NCBI GenBank assembly: GCA_037043235.1
Contig: JAWRVZ010000095.1
Span: forward strand, 2,223,501-2,287,500
DNA from: Rhodeus uyekii
Taxonomy: Eukaryota; Chordata; Actinopteri; Cypriniformes; Acheilognathidae
Direction: 5' to 3'
DNA length: 64,000 bases
The notes below the pieces were generated by a model that saw only the letters and a list, made by a program, of their open reading frames with translations, was not told the origin of the DNA and searched no databases. Made by a program: the position numbers and the translations under genes. Positions 54,874 to 64,000 of this stretch are shown here, in pieces (the stretch's first letter is position 1; every line of letters starts with the position of its first letter).

Positions 54874-54943
54874 ATAAAATACGTGGCTATTGTCCACCAC
54901 TACGTGTAAGTACGTAGTGGTGGACAATAGCCACGTATTTTAT
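54874..54943. repeat. Perfect palindrome, 32-bp arms, 6-nt loop
   Basis: Arms 54874-54905 and 54912-54943 are exact reverse complements, for example GTGGCTATTGTCCACCACTA against its partner, with loop GTAAGT. Confidence 0.95.
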
Positions 54944-55800
54944 ACAAATTATCACAACGTATAAACTACAGTGTTTGTAACTATTAAAAACTTTAAGATT
55001 TGTTTTCGGCAAGTTTGTTTTTACGTCAAAAGAATAACTAACTAGTTACGACTCGATGCGGAAAAGATAGAGCAACAAGTACGAAGTGTGGGGAATCTGT
55101 TGACCAATCAGAATGCAGTGGAAGGAAATCCAACTCCGCCCCCTGGATCTGGATCCAACTCCGCCCCCTGGATCTCGTGTACTGCATTGAGGTGCTACTG
55201 AGATTACTCGACACACGCTTCAGGGATTCGAACCGAGAAGCACATCACTAGTTACCACCATTCAGAGTTTACAACATCCGATACAAGTGGGACGACGAGT
55301 TTAGTAAGTCACGTGACATACATTGCATCACGTAGAGTTTTGGCTTGTTTAATTCCACTAGTTTAGAAAGCGGGAGCTATCATTTGTATTTTGTGGTTTT
55401 TAGTTAGAGTAGTTAGCCGAAGATTTGTTTTTGTTTCTCTTTCTAGATAAGAGGTTATTTTTGGTTCTAGGTAGCTAATGTTTTGTTCTGTTTATTTCTT
55501 TGTTTTCGCCCCGCTTTTTGTCTTCCGCATTCTGTCGTGTTTAATGTTTGTAAATACTGTTTGTTTTTATTTAATCATTTCATTACATGTTTTTGTTGGT
55601 GACTATTAATTGGTGATTATTTTTCAACACTAAAACTAATTTTGATTTCATCTGGACTCCGTTTCATTTATCCCTTCCTAATGTTACAGATCGACATTTC
55701 TTACGTTGAATTAGCGCAACATTATTTATATTTACCTTTTCTTTACTTTTGGTGTTACGTTCCTGTCCTCCTAGATCAACATCAATTAGGGGACGTAACA

Positions 55801-57839
55801 GTGTTCTTGTTAACATGGTGTATGATAAAATTCTGTTTGTAAAGAGTATGTACTTTTTAAAGTAATTTTCTTTAGTACATAGCAAATTTCATGTATCCGT
55901 GTTGACAAACGTGACACTTGCATCTAAAATATCACCAAATAAGATGTGTGAATATATATTTTTTATTATTATTTTCAGGATAATATGTGTGTTCCTGCTT
56001 ACATAACTTATATTTATTAAAATTATTTATTATTTTTTTATAAATATGTTTGCGTGTGTCCTCAAGTTTGACTTACCACCCCGTCACACTAACTTGTTTA
56101 ATTTATAAATAATGTACATTAAATGAAACACAAAGCTGAAGTGACATCATTTGAGCCTCATAACCTCCAGGAACAAAAGCAGGCAAGTTCTGACATTCTT
56201 TTACATTGTTTATTTCTTGCTTTTCCATGTTAGGCCGGGTCCGTAAAGCATAAATCAATCACCCCGTCACGCAAAATAGAGAGGGAAAACTGTTTTTTTT
56301 TAATAAAAATTGTAACATTGTTAATGCAAAGAAAGTTATAATGTAGATTGAATGCATGTATGCTAGCTGAGGAATATGAACACATGGGAGATTAGTGGCC
56401 AATTTGGGATGAAATGTACCGCCCGTCACGTTTTATTGTGCGGTGGTGTAAGGGATGTGATGGGGATGTGCTGCTCCCCGTTTGAATTTGAACGTGTGAC
56501 CCTTGACCACAAAACCAGTCATAACTCGCACAGGTATATCTGTATATCAGGTGTATCTGTGACAATAGCCAACAATACATTGTATGGGTCAAAATTATAG
56601 ATTTTTCTTTTATGCCAAAAATCATTAGGATATTAAGTAAAGATCATGTTCCATGAAGATATTTTGTACATTTTCTACCGTAAATATATCATAAATGTAT
56701 TATTAGTAGTAATACGCAATGTTAAGGACTTCATTTAGACAAATTTAAAGGAGATTTTCTCAATACTGTCACTGTCCACACCACCGTCACATCAGTTCAC
56801 CACCCCGTCACAGGGTCATTTTCTTTAAATTCATTTTCTTTTCCATAAATTTTTATATAAAAATGATGTTCTTGTTGCGTGGACTAATCAAATAAATGTG
56901 AAAAAAAAATTTTTTTTAAAGTTAATTTGTTTTTTTCAGTACAAACAATGAGCTCATTGAAAGGTCAAATTCATATTTCAAGATTAAAACCTAAAAATAA
57001 AAAAATGGATTAAATTACAGAGTGTCTATTTTTAATTTCAAAAAAAGGGACATTTTACTGTTATGAAAACATTAGATTTAAAAAAAATTATATCTTGTCT
57101 TACTACTGTAATGGTGTGCATATTGTCCGTGACGGGGTGGTGTAAGAAAGGCTCCCTTGGAGGGAAAAGGATAATATGAATAAGAATTTTGTTCCTGAGG
57201 TGGGAAAATATGTTATTTGGGAAGATTAAGATATCTATCAAGTTGTAGTTGTTGTTGTTTTTAAGTTTGTTCTTCATGAAAATTTTGAAAATTGCAACGT
57301 GGAAATGGCACCCGTTTCATAGAATGACTCATATATATATATATATATTTTTTTTTCTGCATTTAATCTCACTTTTTTTTTACCAATGCACTTTCCGCTC
57401 AGCTTCGATGATTCAGTTAAACCACAAACCTAACTTTAGGTTTTTAGTTTTTATTGGTGAAGTAAAAGTGTTCAACTTTCTTCTCCAGCATCATATTCTT
57501 GTTGTGTGATCCCGAATGAATTTCCTTCAACCTTATTATTACAATTTTTGGTGTGAAAGGGCCTTTACGTTTGCCCAAAAATATAACTTTTTTGTCATAA
57601 AAATAAAAAGCAAGCTCAGTCCTGATGAGAAAAAGTAACGCAAAAGTAACGTAATGCCTTACTTTTCTTAAAATATAACCAAGCACTGCAATTAGTTACT
57701 TTTTGAGGGACTAAAGCAACATCGTAGAGCATTACTCACTCATGCATGTATGCATATGCTCATTGAGGAAAAAAGCATGCAGTTCATAATAAAGTTCGTG
57801 TCTATAAACACACTGGGTTTTTGGGCACACAAGGCACGT
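55801..57839. other. AT-rich intergenic region
   Basis: No gene recognised. It contains several copies of a CACCCCGTCAC motif (56077-57139) and short (TA)n and T runs. Confidence 0.5.
56077..57139. repeat. Recurring CACCCCGTCAC motif
   Basis: Exact at 56077, 56260 and 56801 on the plus strand and at 57129-57139 on the minus strand, with variants at 56420 (CGCCCGTCAC) and about 56780 (CACCACCGTCAC). The spacing is irregular. Confidence 0.7.
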
Positions 57840-58064
57840 GAAGCATTTTGGGGTTGAGCTGCCTCTGGAGCGGCCCCCCACAGACACCCTTCCTCTGGCT
57901 CATGCCGAACAAAGGGCGGCGCTCTGCCTTCGCCTTCCCTCGCTCGATCCTCCTCCGGCAGGGTAACTCACACAGAGCCCGTGGCCGCGATGCCTGGCGC
58001 TCACTCTCCGCGGGAATGATCTGATCTGACGGCTGCGGAGAGTCAGCGGTGCTCTGTGAAAGTC
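57840..58064 (+). promoter_or_regulatory. bicc1 promoter-proximal CpG-rich region and 5' UTR
   Basis: GC- and CpG-rich block directly upstream of the bicc1 start codon within an AT-rich neighbourhood. No TATA box is obvious. Confidence 0.6.
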
Positions 58065-58257
58065 ATGGCCGCTCAGTGCGAACCCTTAAGCGGATACTTA
58101 CAGCAGTCCGACCCGGGCTCCAACAGCGAGCGCAGCACCGACTCCCCCGCGCCCGTGTCGGAGGACGACTGCAGCGGACCCGCGGCACCGCCGGACCCCG
58201 AGTGGACCGAGGAGAGGTTTCGAGTGGACCGGAAAAAACTGGAGATCATGTTGTTAG
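58065..58257 (+). CDS. bicc1: Bicaudal C homolog 1 (BICC1), exon 1 only
   Basis: 64 codons plus one base from ATG 58065 to the donor G|GTAAAA. The peptide begins MAAQCEP and contains QSDPGSNSERSTDSP, EDD and EWTEERFRVDRKKLEIML, which match the N-terminus of vertebrate BICC1. BICC1 is a cytoplasmic KH- and SAM-domain RNA-binding protein acting in mRNA silencing and in kidney and left-right development. The KH domains are encoded by later exons outside this window. Start context is GTCATGG. Confidence 0.93.
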
Positions 58258-60559
58258 GTAAAACTGTTGTTTCCATCACAACAATCACCATTTTATCATA
58301 GAGTTTAAAGAGTTTGAAAGAAAGAAATACTCTACAAAGTTTACAACTGAGAGGAAAGAACCACTGCTGTTCATAACTGTGTTGTTTAACAGAACAAAAA
58401 CGTACAAATAGTAATGTAAAATCTAATGCATTGCCTCCAGCATCTGCAGATGTTCCTCTTCTCCTTTCTTCACCTTTTTGTATAATTCTCGCTTCCATAA
58501 TTAAGTTTTCAGAAACATGTTTAAATATATAGCAGGCCTATAATAATAGAAATAAGTCATGAAATAATCTAGCAGCCAGGACTTTGAAAAGTCTCAATCT
58601 CAGTTTTCATTGTAGAAAGTTTCCATTTGTTTTAAATAAAGTTTGCTGTAGCCTATATATCAGTATATAGACGTATAAACTATGTGTTTAATGCGTGCTT
58701 AAATGATCGATCCTTCAAAATATCATTTGTTTAGTTTTCAGTTTGTTTTTAGTTTTTTTTTTTTAATTAGTTTAATACTTTCCCACTGCATTCTTGAATG
58801 TTGTTGTGGAAACCATGGGCTGAATTAATATGTATTTTCTTCTGATGGGCCTTCTTAATATTTATGTGTGTTTAGTGTAAAACAGCAATTTTGATGTAGG
58901 TACTGAGATTACTGTTATATAAATAATGAATGTAATATTCTAACAGCCCATTAATTGTGTGTGGAATGAGCAGCTCATCCAATAGAGGTCAGTGTTAAAG
59001 CATCTTTGCCTTCGACTTTAGTTTTAAACGTTGCGTTTTCCCCAATTTGTTAAAGTAATTGTAAAGGGACAGTGTGGTTAACTGCTTCGTAAAAGTTGAG
59101 GATGTAATTAAATGTTATTTTTGGACAGTGAACTGTCATGTTTTGGCTTACTATTCAGAAAACATGTGGCTTTTATTCAGATGATTGGCTGAAAAACAAA
59201 GAAATTGTGAAAAGAGAAATTGTTTTGGCATTACGTGAGTCACTAAACATTCGTAAATGACACTTTTTCTATTAATCTGTTGCTGTTTCATTTTTCAACT
59301 TGTGGATCAATCAAGGATGCTGTAAATACTGTACGGGGCTTCTCATCCACGGCTCTGAGCGGATGTTAACATGCTTTAATGGTTATAATGCTCTGTTCAT
59401 GTTGGGAAATGCTTTCCGTGTTTTTTCACGGTTCTTCTGAGTAAGTTCAGAAAGGGGCATCATCATCATCCTCCTCATCCTCATCCTACACAGCGTCTCT
59501 AGGTTCAGTTCACCACAGCAATCCTTCCTGCTGAGGTCATTCTGCATCTCCTCACAGGATTTTAGACTGCGTTTGATTTTGCAGGAATGCTTTAAGGATC
59601 CTTTTAGAAGACACACGGAGAAACTCATCTAAATTACAGGATTTATTTGCCAAACCAAATGATTGGAGCTTAAGATAACTCGATTAAAACTAGTTCAAAC
59701 ATGAAGTGACCTTCTGTTACATATCTAGAAACAATCATACTACCATCCATAAAAGTAGGAAGCTCTTTTATTATGAGGAAAAAAGTTTTTTCTTTGAGTT
59801 TACAGTTTAGCTTGTCAGATAATGGCTTTGGCAATGCGTGTAGCCTTCATTGGCAGCTGTTGCTAGATATAGTGTCGTTTTGTTGAAGCAGAGAGCAACG
59901 GTTGTTCATCTCAAGGAGTTTGAAATGTTTTAAAGTTCCAGCCTTCGTTGCTGTGCACTGCTCTTCATCGCAGGTGTGCGCTTACTCCATCAGATATAAT
60001 GAGCAGTTAAGCAACATTCAAGAATGCTTTTATGAATCTTGTTTTGCCTCTTGGATGGGCAGATCCATTAATCATTTCATTTTATAACTATTTTAGCTGG
60101 CTCAAGTGAACAAAATACACTATCAACCTGTAATTCCCTAGAATGAATCTCATAAAGGAGGCCTGAATTAGTTTTCTGTCCCAGAGGTGTATTACTTACT
60201 GAATTTATGTAAATTATGTTGAGCAGGAATGCGTCCATATCAGGATGACCTGTCTCTGCTTAATCTTATAATCTCTGCACTACTCTGTCAAAATGATGGA
60301 CGCTTCTATGTCTGAAGATCAGGTACTATTCAGTCTGAGTCTGTTGAAAGTCTGTTGAACACAAAAGCTGTTCCGAAATGTGATCATTTTAGTTAATGGG
60401 ATTGTATGGAAACTTGCTGGAAGTTTGTAACTCACACTTTTATTTCTCATAATTTGGAAGAAGAATGTCAGAATTGCAGGATGTAAAATTGCAATTATTT
60501 TTCTATTTTTGTATTCCAAGGTGGAAACAAGTATACATGATATACGGTGATATGAAATT

Positions 60560-61871
60560 GATTGATTTCTTATTTGTTTGTATGTTTGTCACACTTAAAT
60601 GTTTCAGATCATAAAACAAATGTAAATATTACTCAAAGCTTACACAGTAAACACAAAATGCTGCTTTTAAATCAAGGTTGTTAATATTAAGGGAAAAGAA
60701 AATCCAAACCTACATGGCCCTGTGTGAAAAAGGACTTGCCCGCTAAGCCTCATAACCTGTTGGGCCCCCCTTAGAATCAACAACTGCGAAAGTGTTTGCG
60801 ATGACTTGCAGTCTTTTACAGCACTGCCTTTTTAAGTTCATGCCACAGCGTCTCAATAGGGTTCAGGTCAGGACTTTGACTTGGCCACTCCAAAGTCTTC
60901 ATTCTGATTTTCTTCAGCATTCAGAGGTGCACATGCTGGTGTGTTTTGGATCATTGTCCTGCTGCAGAACCCAAGTTTGCTTCAGCATGAGGTCACGAGC
61001 AGATGGCCGGACATTCTCCTTCAGGATGTTTTGGTGGACAGCAGAATTCATGGTTCATTTATCGCAGCAAGTCTTCCAGGTCCTGAAGCAGCAAAACAAC
61101 CCCAGACCATCACACCACCACCACCATACTTTACTGTTGGTATGTTGTTCTTTTTCTGAAATGCGGTGTTACTTTTTGTCAGAAATAATGCAACATATAA
61201 TACACCTTCCAAAAAGTTCAAGTTTTGTCTCATCAGTCCACAGAGTATTTTCCCAAAATCTTGGGGATCATCAAGATGTTTTCTTGCAAAAATGAGACGA
61301 GCCTTTATGATCTTTTTGCTCAGCAGTGGTTTTCGTCTTGGAACTGGCCGTTTTTGCCGTCTCTTTCTTATGGTGGATTCATGAACGCTGACTTTAACTG
61401 AGACAAGTGAGGCCTGCAGTGTAGCCCTGTGATTTATGGGGTCTTTTGTGTCCTCTTGGATGAGTCCCAAAGCTTTAGAAATGGCTTTATAACCTATATC
61501 ATACTAGTAGATCTCAGTTACTTTCATTTGTTCATGAATATCTTTGGATCTCGCGATTGATGTCTAACTTTTGACAATATATTGGTCTACTTCACGTTGT
61601 CAGTCAGGTCCTATTTAAGTGATTTCCTGGTAATCAGGGCTGGGTGTGGTTAGGGAAATTAAACTCAGGTGTGATAAACCACAGTTAAGTTATGTTTTAA
61701 CCAGTGGGGCCAACGCTTTTTCACACAGGACATGTAGGTTTGGACTTTGCTTCCTCTTAATAATAACAACCTTCATTTAAAAACGGCATTTTTTGTTTAC
61801 TTTTGTTATCTTTGACTAATATTTAATGAAGAAATCAGGAAGGGGGCAAACACTTTTTCACACCACTGTAG
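60560..61871 (-). mobile_element. Tc1-like DNA transposon relic in bicc1 intron 1
   Basis: Long inverted terminal sequences (CCAAACCTACATG, CTGTGTGAAAAAG) are near 60705 and 61720. The right end GGCAAACACTTTTTCACACC extends to 61871; the matching outer left end is truncated. The minus strand at 61048-61470 encodes a transposase fragment with VSVHESTIRKRRQ, ARLIFARKHLDDP and KYGGGGVMVWGCFAASGPG, the Tc1 signature. Upstream helix-turn-helix and downstream parts are broken, so it is inactive. Confidence 0.87.
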
Positions 61872-61989
61872 CCTATATTAGAACAATATTTCATTTAAAT
61901 ATATAGTGTGATATGTAATTTAATAAAATATACATATTTCATTATCTTTCTCCAATTATACTCCCTTCTACAGCTTATTTGAAGATACA

Positions 61990-62330
61990 TTTTAAAACAG
62001 TATTTAAAGGCATCATGAACTGAGAAAATTGTACTTGATCTTTTGACATATAAGATGTCACTGTACAACAAAACTATCCTGTAAGTTTCAGAACTCAAGA
62101 CTTCCCGATAGTCCAAAAACAGCTTTTATTGAAACTAAGCTGCTAAAATATTCATATTTTGTCTCGGTATGACATTATAGTGCAACGAAAGACTGCCTCC
62201 GCAGAAGATCTTCTACATCATGCCTCTTTCAATGATTTCTGCATGTTGTAGGAGGTGAGAAACGCAAACTTGTGATTACTCCAGCACCAAAACAACAGAG
62301 ATAACTCTGAGGATTGCAGTTTGAAGTTGT
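61990..62330. repeat. Dispersed repeat, copy 2
   Basis: Shares ordered blocks with 47150-47440 (CATGAA-TGAGAAA, GTCACTGTAC, CAGAACTCAA, ACTTCC). Family not identified. Confidence 0.6.
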
Positions 62331-64000
62331 AGACAAACAGCCTTTGCATTGGCGTCCTTGTGATCCTACTATTAAGAAAGCCTGGATGAACTTTCAGATC
62401 ATGTCAGAAAAGGCCAGGCACACAGCAAGACGAGGGGGATGTTGGCCATTTTTTGAGCATTGGTCGGCTTGCTTTTTGTTGTTGTGCTCTGCACTGCTGG
62501 CTCTAGTCGGATGCATCTGGGTTTTGGGCCGATTCAGCATGTTGAATCGCCGTCGGGTCATTGGTGAGAGAGAGAATCAGCGCACGAGAATTTAAGCGAA
62601 AGCGAAAAACCTGAACAAAAAAGTCAAGACGGTAGGCTGTTATAATTTTACAGCAACTTACCTGAGCATTCGAATGAACAAATGTTTTCATGATAACCTG
62701 AGCCGACTGAAAAGCTTCTGTCACTGCATAAACGTGAATGTAATGTGAATGTATCATGAATGTTTAAAAACCTGTTTTTATTTTTTATTTTGCCTGTGCA
62801 TAAATTCGCTGGCGTCCGTGGCAGATCACACCATAAATAAACATGTAATCACTTAAATTAATATCATCCGTGTTTATTTCTATATCACAACATGCTGGTG
62901 ACGACTTTTCATTGTTCTTTTGCGCATTCTGGTCAGTTCAGGACTATGATCTGTTCACACTATTTGATACTGGCCACATTAAAAACAGCCAGCTGTGCAA
63001 AAAAATCAGATCTGAGAAATAAATAGGAACTGAGCACTAATGCTAAGTGTGAAAGTTCACGACCACTTTAAATAGCAATATAATCTTAAGAATATCTCAA
63101 AAATAATATTGATTTTTCAAATGATACATTACAATTTTGTGATTCCCAAATACACTTTTTGCTAAATATTGTTAAAATTGAATGCATCCATTTATCTGTG
63201 AAGAAGAATCAAGATATTTAGTCGTAATCCTTGTGGCTTTATTAACTCCGAGATCAAATAGCGAAGTCTCATGGAAACAGAATGAGATGGAGATTTGGGA
63301 GATGTCAAAGGCTGTGTTCACTGTCAGTTTCAGATACACAACCGGAGTCAAGCCCATATTCTCTTACCAGTAACCCCAGTGACAAAAAGTTATATCAAAG
63401 ATGGCCACATCCATGAAACTGAAAAGAGTTATCACTTCAGATTCAAGTTCATCGCTCAAATCTTCATCAATCGACAGTACCTTTATTTAATCTGGGAATC
63501 AGTCCGTTTGAACTCTGACCTGCGTGACTTCCTCTAAGCGTTCAGATGACACACAGCTCATATCTCTGTCTCTGTAATTACCGAAAGAGGAACCACTGAT
63601 GAAACGACACCGTGGGCTCTCTCGCACCAGTCTGGTTCTGTTCACACTGGTTAGGCTGTGAGTCCTGAAAGTGTCTGGGTGTGAGTTGTGTGTGAGCAGA
63701 ACCGTTTCAAGCACTACAGTTGTGTAGTTGTTCTGCTGCTGTGTGAGCGTGCACAAGTGTTCAGGATATCCTGTAGGGATGAAGTGGGGATGCTTCTCGA
63801 GTGTCTAGCAGTCACTGACTGCATATTTTGGAGGTAATTGTTTGTTTTTTCACAATAGTATTTGCTGAATTAGGGAGCAGGACTCTCTGTCCAGACTACA
63901 TCAAGGGCTCGGGGTTTTTCCACATTTCCAAAGCCCAGATTGTTTTTCATTACATGTCCAAGATGAGATGGAAACAGTTTCTCTTCCCAAACCTTGGCCG

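Larger units (their letters stand above)
54172..55186. repeat. Inverted copies of a GGATCCAGATCC-type repeat about 1 kb apart
   Basis: ACGAGATCCAGGGGG...GGAGTTGGATCC near 54172-54210 recurs in inverted orientation at 55133-55186, where part of it is present twice. This may be the boundary pair of a DNA element or two oppositely oriented copies. Confidence 0.6.
51630..55800 (+). mobile_element. Solo LTR interrupted by a nested 3.3-kb insertion
   Basis: Left end TGTTACGTCCC at 51630, right end GGGACGTAACA at 55800, with GTGTT on both sides (51625-51629 and 55801-55805): TG...CA ends plus a 5-bp target duplication. A TATA-like CTATAAAAG lies at 51782-51790. The LTR proper would be 51630-51967 plus 55271-55800 (about 870 bp). 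The 17-bp string ACCACCATTCAGAGTTT flanks the insertion (51951-51967 and 55254-55270). No matching second LTR or pol was seen in the window. Confidence 0.75.
58258..64000 (+). other. bicc1 intron 1 (5' part)
   Basis: I searched by eye for the conserved exon 2 peptide and did not find it; a very long first intron is usual for this gene. It contains a Tc1 relic (60560-61871) and a dispersed repeat (61990-62330); the remainder is without recognised features. Confidence 0.7.

Overview
This is a vertebrate window, almost certainly from a teleost fish. It carries a five-gene block of ordinary nuclear genes with GT-AG introns: ipmk, ube2d1, tfam, polr3d and the first exon of bicc1. These are embedded in transposon-rich, microsatellite-rich DNA. 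Tc1, Harbinger and Tigger-like relics, a 5S-rRNA-like SINE and a tRNA-derived SINE of the kind common in cyprinids point to a cypriniform or otophysan fish, but the species is inference. No bacterial-type operons, CRISPR arrays or rRNA operons are present.

Layout. 1-4.2 kb is non-genic and dominated by a 2.9-kb (ATCC)n satellite. 4.67-13.52 kb is a complete, very young Ty3-type LTR retrotransposon inserted in a (TG)n tract, with nearly identical LTRs, intact gag and pol, a PBS and a polypurine tract. 16.6-29.9 kb is ipmk (minus, 6 exons), whose 8.9-kb intron 5 holds transposon relics and a 1.6-kb (TG/CG) array. 31.5-38.67 kb is ube2d1 (minus, 7 exons) with a Harbinger relic in its last intron. 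A ~1.1-kb divergent promoter region containing ~60 TA repeats separates it from tfam (plus, 7 exons, 39.74-45.2 kb), whose intron 2 is almost entirely a 2.2-kb CT-rich array. polr3d (minus, 8 coding exons, 45.8-50.7 kb) lies tail-to-tail with tfam. 51.6-55.8 kb is a solo LTR with a target-site duplication, split by a 3.3-kb nested insertion that includes two tandem MITE copies. bicc1 exon 1 is at 58.07 kb and its intron 1 runs off the window.

Gene roles. The genes do not form one pathway: IPMK makes higher inositol phosphates, UBE2D1 is a ubiquitin-conjugating E2, TFAM packages and transcribes mtDNA, POLR3D is an RNA polymerase III subunit, and BICC1 is an RNA-binding KH/SAM protein. IPMK, UBE2D1, TFAM and BICC1 also cluster on human 10q21 (from memory), so the block looks like ancestral synteny; polr3d between tfam and bicc1 is a difference.

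The most interesting signals are in the LTR element. It has a textbook -1 frameshift site (GGGAAAC, 5-nt spacer, foldable H-type pseudoknot) between gag and pol. Each LTR also contains a second copy of one of its own segments that lacks exactly a 125-bp GT...AG block and ends before an A12 run, as if a spliced RNA had been copied back into the LTR. Also notable is a five-copy 33-bp minisatellite upstream of polr3d that carries a CACGTG E-box in every unit. All coordinates and exon junctions were read by eye and checked only by reading-frame and phase consistency.
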